From Candidatus Tidjanibacter gallistercoris (GTDB taxonomy: Bacteria > Bacteroidota > Bacteroidia > Bacteroidales > Rikenellaceae), in assembly GCA_019114205.1 (NCBI GenBank), contig DXFY01000036.1:1-45985 (forward strand): a DNA stretch of 45,985 nt, in the 5' to 3' direction. The notes below the pieces were generated by a model that was given only the letters and a program-made list of their open reading frames with translations, did no database searches and was not told the origin of the DNA. A program made the translations under genes and the position numbers. Of the stretch, positions 17,686 to 27,690 are shown in pieces (position 1 is the first letter of the stretch; each line of letters opens with the position of its first letter).

Positions 17686-19302
17686 ATGAATAAAGGAACG
17701 ATGAATCTCGAAACGGATTATCTGGTGATAGGCAGCGGGGCTGCCGGTCTCAGTTTTGCGCTCAAGGCTGCGGAACACGGCCATGTGGTCGTGGTGACGA
17801 AGGGCGAGATGAACGAATGCAATACCAACTATGCGCAGGGCGGCATCTGCTCCGTGACCTACGAACCGGATACGTTCCGCAAGCATATCGAGGATACGAT
17901 GGTGTGCGGCGGCGGTATCTGCAATCCGGAGGCCGTCGAACTCGTGGTGACGCGCGCTCCGAAACTCATGAAGGACCTCGTGCAGTGGGGAACCCGTTTC
18001 GACAAGACGCGCGAAGGGAAGTACGAGCTGGCCCGCGAGGGCGGACACTCCGAACACCGCATCCTGCATCATAAGGACGAGACGGGCGCCGAAATCGAAC
18101 GGACGCTCATTTCGCAGGTCAAGGGGCACCGGAACATCGAGGTGCTCGAATACCATTTCGCGGTGGACCTGCTCACGCAGCATCATCTGGGGCAGTTCGT
18201 CACGCGGCACACGGGCGGCATCGAGTGTTACGGCGCCTATGTGATGGACCTGAAAAAGGAGTGCATCAAGACCGTTTTGTCCCGCGTCACGGTACTCGCC
18301 ACGGGCGGGGTGGGCAATGTATACAACGTCACGACCAATCCGGGCGTGGCGACGGGCGACGGCATCGCCATGGCGCACCGTGCCAAGGCCGTAATCGAGA
18401 ACATGGAGTTCATCCAGTTCCATCCCACGGCGCTCTACAATCCGGGCGAACGCCCCTCGTTTCTCATTTCCGAGGCGCTGCGCGGTTTCGGCGCCATCCT
18501 CAAGACGCAGGACGGCCGGGAGTTCATGCACAAGTACCACCCGATGGGTTCGCTCGCTCCGCGCGACGTGGTGGCCCGCAGCATCGACAACGAGATGAAG
18601 GTGCGGGGCGACGACTTCGTTTACTTGGACATCACCCACCGCGATGCGAAGGAGACCATCGCGCACTTCCCCAATATATACCATAAGTGTCTTTCAATCA
18701 ATATAGATATTACGAAGGACATGATACCGGTAGCGCTTGCGGCCCATTACTGTTGCGGCGGGGTGAAGGTGGACCTCAACGGGGAGACGAGCATCCGGCG
18801 GCTCTATGCGCTGGGCGAGACTTCGAGCACGGGGCTGCACGGGGCGAATCGACTGGCATCCAATTCGCTGACCGAGGCGGTGGTATACGCTGACCAGGCC
18901 GCCCGCCACAGTGCGGAACAGCTGCACCGGTACGGGATATGCAAGGGCATTCCCGCATGGAACGACGACGGCACGACCGCGACCGAGGAGATGATACTCA
19001 TCACGCAGAACGCGAAGGAGATGCAGCAGATTATGAGCAATTACGTGGGCATCGTGCGTTCCAACCTGCGGCTCGAAAGGGCCCGCCGCCGTCTGGAAAT
19101 CATATTCAAGGAGAACGAGGAGCTTTACCTGAAGTCCAAGCTCAACAAGGAGTTGTGCGAGCTGCGCAACATGATAGACGTAGGCTACCTCATCATCAAA
19201 CAGGCGCAGGCGATGAAGAAGAGCATCGGACTCCACTATTCGCTCGATTATCCGCTCGAAGGGCCGACCGCGACGATGCACAAGACCTCGACCGAATTCT
19301 GA
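17686..19302 (+). CDS. nadB: L-aspartate oxidase
   Basis: 538 residues. It oxidises L-aspartate to iminoaspartate, the first step of de novo NAD synthesis, with FAD. The FAD-binding GSGAAGLSFA motif is at residues 16-25; the succinate dehydrogenase-like core contains QFHPTALY, SEALRGFGA and the arginine-rich HGANRLASNSLTEA near the C-terminal third. A helical C-terminal domain follows (about 430-538). ATG 17701 is an alternative start. nadA and nadC, often neighbours, are not in the window. It is followed by prfC after 39 bases and may share its transcript. Confidence 0.95.
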   Translation: MNKGTMNLETDYLVIGSGAAGLSFALKAAEHGHVVVVTKGEMNECNTNYAQGGICSVTYEPDTFRKHIEDTMVCGGGICNPEAVELVVTRAPKLMKDLVQWGTRFDKTREGKYELAREGGHSEHRILHHKDETGAEIERTLISQVKGHRNIEVLEYHFAVDLLTQHHLGQFVTRHTGGIECYGAYVMDLKKECIKTVLSRVTVLATGGVGNVYNVTTNPGVATGDGIAMAHRAKAVIENMEFIQFHPTALYNPGERPSFLISEALRGFGAILKTQDGREFMHKYHPMGSLAPRDVVARSIDNEMKVRGDDFVYLDITHRDAKETIAHFPNIYHKCLSINIDITKDMIPVALAAHYCCGGVKVDLNGETSIRRLYALGETSSTGLHGANRLASNSLTEAVVYADQAARHSAEQLHRYGICKGIPAWNDDGTTATEEMILITQNAKEMQQIMSNYVGIVRSNLRLERARRRLEIIFKENEELYLKSKLNKELCELRNMIDVGYLIIKQAQAMKKSIGLHYSLDYPLEGPTATMHKTSTEF

Positions 19303-19341
19303 GACGGGAAACTGCGGAAAAGAAGAAACCGAATCGTACAC

Positions 19342-20916
19342 ATGGGATTGAAAGAAGAGATACTCAGGCGCAGGACGTTCGCCATCATCAGCCATCCTGA
19401 CGCCGGAAAGACCACGCTGACCGAAAAACTGCTCCTTTTCGGAGGGGCGATACACGTTGCCGGCGCGGTCAAAAGCAACAAGATACGCAAGACGGCCACG
19501 TCGGATTTCATGGAAATCGAACGTCAGCGGGGTATTTCCGTGGCCACGTCCGTCATGGGATTCGAGTACGGCGGCATCAAGGTGAACATCCTCGATACGC
19601 CGGGCCACGAGGATTTCGCCGAGGATACCTACCGCACGCTGACGGCGGTAGACAGCGTCATCATCGTGATAGACGGCGCGAAGGGCGTGGAGACGCAGAC
19701 GCGCAAGCTGATGGAGGTCTGCCGCATGCGCAGGACTCCGGTGATGGTTTTCGTGAACAAGCTCGACCGACCGTGCCGCGACCCGTTCGACCTGCTCGAC
19801 GAAATCGAAACGGAGCTCCGCATCGCCGTCCGGCCGCTCTCGTTTCCCGTAAGCAGCGGCCCCACCTTCCGGGGCGTATACAATATTTACGACGGCAGCT
19901 TTTCGGCGTTCACTTCGTCGGACAGGCAGACCGCCTCGCAGACCGTCAAACTTTCGCTCGACAGCCCGCAGCTGGATGCGTATATCGAACCGTTCGGGCA
20001 GAAGCTGCGCGACGACCTGACGTTGGTGGAGGGGGTGTACGAACCGTTCGACCGGGAACGTTACCTGGCCGGCGAACTCGCACCGGTCTTTTTCGGAAGC
20101 GCCATCAACAATTTCGGGGTGAAAGACCTGCTCGAAACCTTTATCGAAATAGCGCCTTCACCGCGTCCGGCGCCGACCGAGACGCGGACCGTGGAGCCGT
20201 CCGAGCCGAAGATGACCGGCTTCGTCTTCAAGATACACGCCAACATGGACCCGAATCACCGCGACCGCATCGCCTTCCTGAAGATATGTTCCGGTACGTT
20301 CGAGCGCAACCGGAACTACCTCCATGTCCGCAGCGGTAAGCAGATGAAGTTCTCTTCGCCGAACGCTTTCATGGCGGAGAAGAAGTCGGTGGTCGATTTC
20401 GCCTGGCCGGGCGACATCGTCGGCCTGCACGATACGGGCAATTTCAAGATAGGGGATACCTTCACCGAAGGGGAGCAGTTGAAGTTTACGGGCATCCCGT
20501 CCTTTTCGCCCGAACTGTTCCGCTACATCGAGAATGCCGACCCGCAGAAGTTCAAGCAACTGGCCAAGGGCATCGACCAGTTGATGGACGAAGGGGTGGC
20601 GCAGCTCTTCACCAGCCGGCTGAACGGCCGCAAGATAATCGGTACGGTGGGGGCGCTGCAGTTCGAAGTGATACAGTACCGTTTGGAGCACGAGTACAAC
20701 GCGCTGTGCCGTTACGAGCCCATACAGATATACAAGGCGTGCTGGATAGAGTCCGACAATGCGGAACAGCTGGCCGACTTCATGAAGCGGAAACACACCA
20801 ACATGGCGGTGGACAAGCATGGCCGGAACGTCTATCTGGCCGATACGGGCTATGCGCTCCAGCTCGCGCAGGAGAAGTTCCCGGATATCCGGTTCCATTT
20901 CACCTCCGAGTTCTGA
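19342..20916 (+). CDS. prfC: Peptide chain release factor 3
   Basis: 524 residues. RF3 is a translational GTPase that recycles RF1/RF2 after termination. GTPase motifs: SHPDAGKTT (17-25), the switch I region with [16 protein letters not shown] and [10 protein letters not shown]. Domain II and the RF3-type C-terminal domain follow ([18 protein letters not shown]). The RQRGISV and DAGKT signatures separate it from EF-G and LepA. It lies 39 bases after nadB. Confidence 0.95.
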   Translation: MGLKEEILRRRTFAIISHPDAGKTTLTEKLLLFGGAIHVAGAVKSNKIRKTATSDFMEIERQRGISVATSVMGFEYGGIKVNILDTPGHEDFAEDTYRTLTAVDSVIIVIDGAKGVETQTRKLMEVCRMRRTPVMVFVNKLDRPCRDPFDLLDEIETELRIAVRPLSFPVSSGPTFRGVYNIYDGSFSAFTSSDRQTASQTVKLSLDSPQLDAYIEPFGQKLRDDLTLVEGVYEPFDRERYLAGELAPVFFGSAINNFGVKDLLETFIEIAPSPRPAPTETRTVEPSEPKMTGFVFKIHANMDPNHRDRIAFLKICSGTFERNRNYLHVRSGKQMKFSSPNAFMAEKKSVVDFAWPGDIVGLHDTGNFKIGDTFTEGEQLKFTGIPSFSPELFRYIENADPQKFKQLAKGIDQLMDEGVAQLFTSRLNGRKIIGTVGALQFEVIQYRLEHEYNALCRYEPIQIYKACWIESDNAEQLADFMKRKHTNMAVDKHGRNVYLADTGYALQLAQEKFPDIRFHFTSEF

Positions 20917-21309
20917 CCTCCGGCCCCTCCGCGCATCGCAAAAGGCGGTGTGTCATCATTGCGGACTGCTGCGTTATTTTCGGGATTCGGGCTGAGTCTT
21001 TACGGAAGCAAATTCCTGTCGCCTTCACCCTCGATGCCTTTTCTGATACACCTTAAGGGGGTGCATCGAAAACCTGCGTTTTGACACAACCCCTTCGTTC
21101 ATGGCGTCGCAGTGCCGGAAGCCGTTCGGCGCGAGTCGCCGCTGTATTTCCTTAACGCGACCACACAGACCGCAGGGCTTAAAGAAGAGGGCGGCCCTCG
21201 TTCTTGTCCTCAACCCTCATCCCCATTTGCTTTCTCTGGCGACGCGCAGCTGCATGCTCCCGTCCTTATCCTTGTCCCGTCTGCCTCCTGCCTGTCGCGT
21301 GCCGGCCTT
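20917..21309. other. Gap between prfC and the nucleoside phosphorylase gene
   Basis: 393 bases between convergent genes. AAGGGG-x-TG near 21055 can pair imperfectly with CA-x-CCCCTT near 21090 across a long loop. The minus strand has a 62-codon frame (21025-21213) and the plus strand an 86-codon frame with no recognisable family; both look like chance. It may be a decayed repeat or pseudogene, but nothing identifies it. Confidence 0.4.
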
Positions 21310-22185
21310 TCAGAAGGCGGCCAGCTTGTCGAGGGCGAGGCGTATCATGGCGTCGATGTAAGGTTCGTAGTCCGTATCGGACTGTTGCGAAGCGCGTTGT
21401 GCGATGATGGTGCAGATGGTACCCGCACGGTGGCCCATCAGGGCCGCCATGCCCGCGACGGCGGAGCTTTCCATTTCGCAGTTGGTTACGCGGCGCCCTT
21501 CGTAAGTGAACGATGCCATCCGCCGGAACAGCGATGTATCGGCCGGTTCGATGCGTATCCAGCGGCCCTGCGGCGCATAGAAGCCGGGAGCGGAAAGCGT
21601 GATGCCTTCCATCGTGTCGTTCCGGAAGCGTTCGAACAGCTCCCTGTCGGCATCGATTGCATAGGGGGTCGCCAGCAGTCCGTCCCAGCCGACCGAATCT
21701 ACGAAGCGGCGTTCCATGTCGCAGTTGCAGACTTCATTGCGCCCTTTGTAGAAGTTGAGCAGACCGTCGAGCCCTATGGAGGTACGCGAGAATACCTGTG
21801 TCCCGATGGGAATGTCCTCATGCAGACCGCCCGACGTGCCCAGCCGCAGCAGCGTGAGCCGCTTCAGGGTATGGTGCGGGCGCCGCGTCGAAAAGTCTAT
21901 GTTGGCCAGCGCGTCGAGTTCGGTCATGACGATGTCGATGTTGTCCGTTCCGATGCCGGTCGAGAGGACGGTCATGCGTTTCCCCTTGTAGGTGCCGGTT
22001 ACGGTATGGAATTCGCGGTTGGATACTTCCGTTTCTCGCCCCTCGAAAAGGGCAGCTACCCGGTTTACCCGGCCGGGGTCGCCTACCAGAACAATCGTGT
22101 CGGCCAACTGTTCGGGCCTCAGACGGAGGTGATAAACGGAACCGTCGCCGTTCACTATCAGTTCGGAAGGAGGAATCGTTCTCAT
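21310..22185 (-). CDS. Nucleoside phosphorylase, uridine phosphorylase-like (PNP/UDP family)
   Basis: 291 residues. Members cleave nucleosides with phosphate to a base and ribose-1-phosphate for salvage. The N-terminal VLVGDPGRV is the phosphate-binding glycine/arginine motif, STGIGTDNIDI and LLRLGTSGGL follow, and NCEMESSAVAGM is the ribose-binding MEx region of the family. The insertion around 160-200 and the length are nearer to uridine phosphorylases than to PNP, but base preference cannot be read reliably. It is divergent from glmM with 78 bases between starts. Confidence 0.85.
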   Translation of the reverse strand: MRTIPPSELIVNGDGSVYHLRLRPEQLADTIVLVGDPGRVNRVAALFEGRETEVSNREFHTVTGTYKGKRMTVLSTGIGTDNIDIVMTELDALANIDFSTRRPHHTLKRLTLLRLGTSGGLHEDIPIGTQVFSRTSIGLDGLLNFYKGRNEVCNCDMERRFVDSVGWDGLLATPYAIDADRELFERFRNDTMEGITLSAPGFYAPQGRWIRIEPADTSLFRRMASFTYEGRRVTNCEMESSAVAGMAALMGHRAGTICTIIAQRASQQSDTDYEPYIDAMIRLALDKLAAF

Positions 22186-22263
22186 AAATTTATGGGTTCG
22201 GCTTTTATTTTGAGCTAAAAATAGTTATTTTCGTGGAATTTTGAAATTGAACGGAACATATTT

Positions 22264-23652
22264 ATGACGCTTATAAAATCGATTTCCGGAATACGGGGAA
22301 CCGTAGGAGGCCGGGCGGGAGAGAACCTGACGCCACCCGACATCGTGAGGTTTGCTTCGGGTTATGCGCAATGGATACTGCGCCGCGTGAAGGACAGGCG
22401 TCCGCTCGTGGCCGTGGGGCGCGACGCACGTCTGTCGGGCGAGATGGTGTGCGGCCTCGTGCAGGGTACGCTGACGGGCTGCGGCATCGACGTGATAGAC
22501 CTCGGCCTGTGTACCACGCCCGGCGTGGAGCTGGCCGTACAGGTTCGGGGGGCGGACGGCGGCATCATCGTAACGGCGAGCCACAATCCGCGCCAGTGGA
22601 ATGCCCTCAAACTGCTGAACGAAGCGGGCGAGTTCCTCAGCAACGGGGAAGGGCGCGAGGTGTTGCGTCTGGCCGACGGGGGGGATTTCGAGTTTCCCGG
22701 CGTGGATGCGCTCGGCAGTGTCGTGGAGTGCGTATCGTTCGGCGACGAGCACATCGACCGGGTGCTGGCGTTGCCGCTGGTCGATGCGGAGGCCGTTCGC
22801 AGGAGGCATTTCCGCGTGACGGTGGATGCCGTCAATTCCGTGGGTGGCATCGTGATACCCCGCCTGCTGGAACGCATGGGTGTGGAGGTGGAGCGCCTCA
22901 ACTGCGAACCTACGGGCGATTTCGCCCATAACCCCGAACCTATTGCCGAGAACCTGACGCAGGTGATGGAGGCGGTGCGCCGCAACCGGTCGGATTTGGG
23001 CATCGTGGTGGACCCGGATGTGGACCGCCTCGCATTCGTGTGCGAGAACGGGGAACTGTTCGGGGAGGAATATACGCTCGTGGCCGTAGCCGATTACGTG
23101 CTGTCGGCCGCGCCGGGAAATACGGTTTCCAACCTGAGCTCCACGCGTGCCCTGCGGGAGGTGACCGAGCGGCACGGCGGCAGCTATTCCGCCGCAGCGG
23201 TCGGCGAGGTGAACGTGGTGGCCGAAATGAAACGGACCGGTGCCGTCATCGGGGGCGAAGGGAACGGCGGCGTCATCTATCCGGCGCTCCACTACGGCCG
23301 CGATGCCCTCGTCGGAGTGGCTTTGTTCCTCACCCATTTGGCCGGGAGCGGTTTGTCGATGACGGAGCTGCGCTCCCGTTATCCGCAGTACTGCATGGCG
23401 AAGAACAAAATCGCCCTGACGCCGGAAATGGACGTGCGGAAAATCCTCGATGCCATGAAGGATATCTACCGGAACGAACGGATAACCGACATCGACGGCG
23501 TGAAAATCGATTTTGCGGACGGATGGGTGCATATGCGCAGTTCCAATACGGAACCCATTATCCGCATTTACAGCGAGAGCCGCGACGGGCGGCAGGCCGA
23601 AGAGCTGGCCGAGCGCTTCGCGGGCGAGATAAGGAAGCTCGCCGGTCTTTGA
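22264..23652 (+). CDS. glmM: Phosphoglucosamine mutase (alpha-D-phosphohexomutase family)
   Basis: 462 residues. It converts glucosamine-6-phosphate to glucosamine-1-phosphate for UDP-GlcNAc, which feeds peptidoglycan and lipid A. The catalytic phosphoserine is Ser106 in TASHNP; the metal-binding loop DPDVDRLAF, sugar-binding GGEGNGGV and phosphate-binding SNTEPIIRIY motifs follow in order. The family also includes phosphomannomutases; GlmM is the usual assignment for this type in Bacteroidota, but specificity is inferred. The dipeptidase gene follows after 43 bases. Confidence 0.85.
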   Translation: MTLIKSISGIRGTVGGRAGENLTPPDIVRFASGYAQWILRRVKDRRPLVAVGRDARLSGEMVCGLVQGTLTGCGIDVIDLGLCTTPGVELAVQVRGADGGIIVTASHNPRQWNALKLLNEAGEFLSNGEGREVLRLADGGDFEFPGVDALGSVVECVSFGDEHIDRVLALPLVDAEAVRRRHFRVTVDAVNSVGGIVIPRLLERMGVEVERLNCEPTGDFAHNPEPIAENLTQVMEAVRRNRSDLGIVVDPDVDRLAFVCENGELFGEEYTLVAVADYVLSAAPGNTVSNLSSTRALREVTERHGGSYSAAAVGEVNVVAEMKRTGAVIGGEGNGGVIYPALHYGRDALVGVALFLTHLAGSGLSMTELRSRYPQYCMAKNKIALTPEMDVRKILDAMKDIYRNERITDIDGVKIDFADGWVHMRSSNTEPIIRIYSESRDGRQAEELAERFAGEIRKLAGL

Positions 23653-23695
23653 GGCGGCTGCCGATAACGAATATTTACCATAATATTATATTGTC

Positions 23696-25066
23696 ATGAT
23701 AAAGAAATATATCGAGGAGCATAAGGACCGGTTTCTGGAGGAACTGTTCGAACTGCTCAGAATCCCTTCGGTCAGCGCGCAGAGCGCCCACAAGGGAGAT
23801 ATGGTGCGTGCGGCCGAATGGCTGCGGGAGGCACTGCTCCGGGCGGGGGCAGACCGGGCGGAAGTGATGCCTACCGAGGGCAATCCGGTCGTCTTCGCGG
23901 AGAAGATTATCGGCCGGGAGCTGCCTACGGTGCTCGTGTACGGCCATTACGACGTGATGCCCGAAGACCCGGTGAGCGAGTGGCGGACGGAGCCGTTCGA
24001 GCCCGTCGTGAAGGACGGGCGCATCTGGTGCCGCGGTGCCGATGACGATAAGGGGCAGCTCTACATGCACGCCAAGGCGTTCGAAGCCCTCGTAGCCACG
24101 GGCGAGCTTCCCTGCAACGTGAAGTTCATGCTCGAAGGCGAGGAGGAAATCGGTTCCGGCAGCCTCTACAAATGGTGCGAAGACCACAAGGAACTCGTGA
24201 AGGCGGACATCATCCTCGTCTCCGATACGAGCCTCATCGCCTGGGACACGCCTTCCATTACGTGCGGCCTGCGCGGCCTGTGCTACATGCAGGTGGAGGT
24301 CACCGGGCCCGACAAGGATTTGCATTCGGGACTGTACGGCGGTGCGGTGGCCAATCCCGCCAACGTGCTGGCCGACATGATTGCGAAGCTCGTCGATGCC
24401 GACGGCCACATCGCCATTCCCGGTTTTTACGACGACGTGCGCGAACTGTCCGACGCGGAGCGGCGTGCACTCAACAGCGCTCCGTTCGACATCGAGCGCT
24501 ACAAGAAGTCCATCGACATACCGGCCGTACAGGGCGAAAAGGGCTACACCACGTCCGAGCGCACCGGCGTGCGTCCTTCGCTCGACGTGAATGGCATCTG
24601 GGGCGGTTACATCGACGAGGGAACGAAGACCATCATCCCTTCGAAGGCTTCGGCGAAAATATCCATGAGGCTCGTGCCGCATCAGGATTACCGGAAGATA
24701 GCCGTGCTGTTCGAGCAGTATTTCAGGAGCATCGCACCGGAGAGCGTGCGCGTGGAGGTCAAGGCGCTGCACGGCGGCCAGCCCTATGTGTCGCCGACCG
24801 ACATGCCCGCCTATCATGCCGCCGAGCAGGCGATGGAGGAGACTTTCGGCAAGAAGCCGCTGCCTTTCTATTCGGGCGGCAGCATTCCGATAATCAGCGG
24901 CTTCGAATCCATTCTCGGCATCAAGTCCATCCTGATGGGCTTCGGACTCGACCGCGATGCGATTCATTCGCCCAACGAAAGCTACGGGTTGGAGAACTTT
25001 TACCGCGGCATCGAAACGATTGCGCTTTTCTACAAGCATTTTGCCCGGATGTGGCGGCAGCAGTGA
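23696..25066 (+). CDS. M20-family dipeptidase
   Basis: 456 residues. It is a cytosolic two-metal peptidase that probably cleaves dipeptides or short peptides. Metal ligands and catalytic residues are visible: His84 and Asp86 (GHYDVMP), bridging Asp117 (GADDDKG) and Glu149/Glu150 (EGEEEIGS), then the dimerisation (lid) domain about 195-350 and a late His in AIHSPNE. No signal peptide. It is probably cotranscribed with glmM and ends at a strong hairpin. Confidence 0.9.
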   Translation: MIKKYIEEHKDRFLEELFELLRIPSVSAQSAHKGDMVRAAEWLREALLRAGADRAEVMPTEGNPVVFAEKIIGRELPTVLVYGHYDVMPEDPVSEWRTEPFEPVVKDGRIWCRGADDDKGQLYMHAKAFEALVATGELPCNVKFMLEGEEEIGSGSLYKWCEDHKELVKADIILVSDTSLIAWDTPSITCGLRGLCYMQVEVTGPDKDLHSGLYGGAVANPANVLADMIAKLVDADGHIAIPGFYDDVRELSDAERRALNSAPFDIERYKKSIDIPAVQGEKGYTTSERTGVRPSLDVNGIWGGYIDEGTKTIIPSKASAKISMRLVPHQDYRKIAVLFEQYFRSIAPESVRVEVKALHGGQPYVSPTDMPAYHAAEQAMEETFGKKPLPFYSGGSIPIISGFESILGIKSILMGFGLDRDAIHSPNESYGLENFYRGIETIALFYKHFARMWRQQ

Positions 25067-25089
25067 TGCCGCAGGACGTCTGAGAGGCG

Positions 25090-25119
25090 GCGGGGACACG
25101 GGATGCACCGTGTCCCCGC
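25090..25119 (+). terminator. Terminator hairpin after the M20 dipeptidase gene
   Basis: A perfect 12-bp stem (25090-25101 with 25108-25119, GCGGGGACACGG/CCGTGTCCCCGC) encloses a 6-nt loop and is followed by TCCGTTTT. Confidence 0.75.
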
Positions 25120-25211
25120 TCCGTTTTACGGATGCCGGCAAAGGTCTGTGTGCTGCCTGTGCAATCCGTCCGGAATGGGCGGATTGGGAGGACGGGGGCG
25201 GAGCGATGCGG

Positions 25212-25656
25212 GTGTCCGCAGGGTTATATTTCCCGGAACAGGCGGAACGGGGATGGGAGCGAAACGGCGCCGGACATCCGGCGCGGTCGGAGCAGGTGTG
25301 GAAATCGGGCCAAAACAACCGGAACGAAAAGAAGGGAAATGGTGACGAGGAGTAGTGTCCGCAGGGTTATATTTTCCGTAACAGGCGGAACGGGGGATTG
25401 GAGCGGAACGACGCAAGGCATCCCGGCGCGGTCGGAGCAGGAGTGAAATTCGGACCAGAGCGGCCTGAACGGAAAGAAGGGAATGGGGACGAGACGGAGT
25501 GTTCTCAGAGTTATATTTTCCGTAACAGGCGGAACGGGGGATTGGAGCGGAACGGCGCAAGGCATCTCGGCGCGGTCGGAGCAGGTGTAAAATTCGGGCC
25601 AGAGCGGTCTGAACGGAAAGAACGGAATGGGGACGAGGAGTAGTGTCCGCAGGGTA
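25212..25656. repeat. Tandem array of about 144-bp units, three full copies plus a start
   Basis: Units start at 25212, 25355, 25499 and 25643, each opening with GTGTCCGCAGGG or a variant. The period is 143, 144 and 144 bases; the fourth copy breaks off after about 14 bases. Units two and three differ at roughly 15 positions by eye; unit one is more diverged. Each contains the block TTATATTTTCCGTAACAGGC (unit one slightly changed). The period is 48 codons, so one minus-strand frame stays open across much of the array, but no start codon context or family supports coding. It sits between a terminator and a convergent gene end. Confidence 0.9.
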
Positions 25657-25695
25657 GGCCGGGCCGGATGGTGGGGATGAGCGAAGGGGATTCGT

Positions 25696-26238
25696 TCAGC
25701 GGTATTGCCGGAGCAGTGCGAGGTATTCTTCAGCAGTGAATTTCGGAGCCGCGGATTTCCAGACTACGGTGCCGGTGGCGTCCACGATGTAGGCGCGGGG
25801 AATGCCGGCACTGGCGAAACGGTCGTAGACCGACCGGTCGCCGTCGAGATACCAGGGCATGCGCAGACCGTGTTCCGTCCAGTACCGTTCGAGAATTTCC
25901 GGGCTTTGCTCGTAGGTTCCTGCCGCACCGCCGCGCGATACGGCCACCACGCCGCAGTCGGGGTCGTCGGCCAGTGCCTGCCATACGGCGTCTATCCGGG
26001 GCAGTTCCGCCTGACAGTCGGGGCACCATGTGGCGAAGAAGACCAATAGCGTCGTACGTCCTTCGAAATCGTCGGGAGACCGGAATACGGCATCCCCGGC
26101 GCCGGGGACGAGAAATGACGGTACGGTCGTTCCTTCCGTGACGTATTCCCTGGCCGGGAGCGACGCTTCTTTGTCCCGGATGCAGGAGAGCGCCAGCAGG
26201 GCTGCGCCTGCTATGGCGAAGTAAGTGGTGTTGCCCAT
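25696..26238 (-). CDS. Small thioredoxin-like lipoprotein (TlpA family)
   Basis: 180 residues. A short signal sequence ends in LALSC (Cys19), a loose Bacteroidota-type lipobox, so it is probably a periplasm-facing lipoprotein. The thioredoxin-like domain covers about 38-180, with active site WCPDC (Cys72, Cys75) and the cis-Pro segment GIPRAYIVD. It lacks the DUF4369-type N-terminus of the other thioredoxin lipoprotein at the left of the window. A TATCTTTA box (26285-26292, minus strand) could be its promoter. Partner and substrate are unknown. Confidence 0.85.
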   Translation of the reverse strand: MGNTTYFAIAGAALLALSCIRDKEASLPAREYVTEGTTVPSFLVPGAGDAVFRSPDDFEGRTTLLVFFATWCPDCQAELPRIDAVWQALADDPDCGVVAVSRGGAAGTYEQSPEILERYWTEHGLRMPWYLDGDRSVYDRFASAGIPRAYIVDATGTVVWKSAAPKFTAEEYLALLRQYR

Positions 26239-26482
26239 GATGCGGAATCGGTATTGTCGAATCGTTCGCCGCCTTTCGGCGCCTTAAAGATACGAATAAA
26301 AAGTGGACTGCGGATATGCGGCCGGACGGTGCGGGCAGGAGCTGCTCGGCGGATGGCGGGAGCGGCGGCACAGACGGTTTCCGCCGTGGCTGCCTGCCGC
26401 CTCGGAACGGCTTCTGTCGCTGCGCGGCGGCTGCGTGCGGGGTGCCCGCTGCGGTGTTGTCGGGCCGTGAACGGCACGGTCG
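26239..26482. other. Divergent intergenic region before dnaN
   Basis: A 316-base gap (to 26554) holds the dnaN promoter at its right end and a weak minus-strand box at 26285-26292. The middle (about 26310-26475) is very GC-rich with no gene or hairpin recognised. Confidence 0.4.
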
Positions 26483-26514
26483 TTTGGCAGAATCGATGAA
26501 AATGCCTATTTTTG
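26483..26514 (+). promoter_or_regulatory. Promoter of dnaN
   Basis: TTTG (26483-26486), 20 nt, TATTTTTG (26507-26514): full consensus. Transcription should start near 26521, about 34 nt before the ATG. Confidence 0.8.
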
Positions 26515-26554
26515 AAAATTAATCCGTGAATGATAATTTAAAAAATAGAGTAGC

Positions 26555-27679
26555 ATGAAATTCGTCATCTCCAGTTCCGCACTGCTGTCGTTCCTTTCGA
26601 CGGCATCGAAGGTCATCAGCAGCAAGAATACGCTGCCCATACTCGATTATTTCCTTTTTGAAGTGAAGGACGGCAGCCTGAAAGTGACCGCTTCCGACCT
26701 CGAAACCACGATGACCTCGACGATAACCCCCGAAAGCGTCGAGTCGGAGGGAGTAATCGCCGCACCGGTCAAACTCCTGCTCGATTCCCTGAAGGAATTT
26801 TCCGAACAGCCACTCACGTTCGAGGCCGACGAGGAGAAGTGGGAGATTAAGATAAGCTGGAAGACGGGTTCCATCATGCTTCCGGGCACTTCCGGTATGA
26901 GCTATCCGGCAGCGCAGCCTCTGTCCGACGACGCACAGGAACTCGACTTCGATGTGGAAGTGCTGCTGGGCGGTATCAACAAGACCATCTTCGCAACGGC
27001 CGATGACGAGCTCCGTCCCGTGATGAACGGTATCTTCGTCGACCTCACGCCAACGCAGTACATCTTCGTCGCCACCGATGCCCACAAGTTAGTGAAGCAT
27101 ACGGTCGATACCGAGGGCGGCCCGAAGGCGTCGTTCATCCTTCCCAAGAAACCGGCCAACCTGCTGCGGACCATCCTGCTGAAGGAGGACGATGCGGTAA
27201 AGGTGGGTTTCGATGCCAAGAACGTGAAGTTCACCCTGAAGAACAGCACGCTCATGTGCCGGCTCATCGAGGGCAACTATCCGAATTACAACGGCGTGAT
27301 ACCGGCCAACAATCCGAACAGACTCATCGTGGACCGGGTGGAGCTGCTGAACGCCATCAAGCGTGTGGCGGTCTGCTCCAACCAGGCGACCAATTTGATA
27401 AAATTCGACATCGGGGACAACCGGATAAACCTCACGGCGCAAGACCTCGATTTCTCCTATTCGGCCAACGAGAGCCTGTCGTGCAGCTACGAGGGGACGC
27501 CCGTTACGATAGGCTTCAAATCGACGTTCCTCATCGAAATACTTTCCAACCTCGAAACGCCGAGCGCGGTCATCGAGCTGGCCGACTCCACCCGTTCGGG
27601 CGTGTTCAAACCGCTTTACGACGATGTGCAGACCAGCAATACGCTGATGATACTCATGCCCATGCTCATTAACGCATAG
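26555..27679 (+). CDS. dnaN: DNA polymerase III beta subunit (sliding clamp)
   Basis: 374 residues, normal length for the clamp. Two subunits form the ring that holds DNA polymerase III on DNA. Three similar clamp domains of about 120 residues run in order. Signatures include KNTLPILDYFLFEV in domain I, RPVMNGIFVDL and ATDAHKLV in domain II, RLIEGNYPNY and the C-terminal LMPMLINA. It is not next to dnaA here. The exonuclease gene follows after 11 bases, which suggests joint expression of clamp and a nuclease. Confidence 0.97.
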   Translation: MKFVISSSALLSFLSTASKVISSKNTLPILDYFLFEVKDGSLKVTASDLETTMTSTITPESVESEGVIAAPVKLLLDSLKEFSEQPLTFEADEEKWEIKISWKTGSIMLPGTSGMSYPAAQPLSDDAQELDFDVEVLLGGINKTIFATADDELRPVMNGIFVDLTPTQYIFVATDAHKLVKHTVDTEGGPKASFILPKKPANLLRTILLKEDDAVKVGFDAKNVKFTLKNSTLMCRLIEGNYPNYNGVIPANNPNRLIVDRVELLNAIKRVAVCSNQATNLIKFDIGDNRINLTAQDLDFSYSANESLSCSYEGTPVTIGFKSTFLIEILSNLETPSAVIELADSTRSGVFKPLYDDVQTSNTLMILMPMLINA

Positions 27680-27690
27680 GGAGAAAGGCG

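Noticed and set aside
25126-25565. Proline/arginine-rich proteins encoded by the tandem array on the minus strand
   Set aside because: Frames stay open only because the period is 48 codons; no promoter, start context or family likeness supports translation.
25212-25656. CRISPR array
   Set aside because: The whole unit of about 144 bases is repeated; there is no short repeat with unique spacers and no cas gene.
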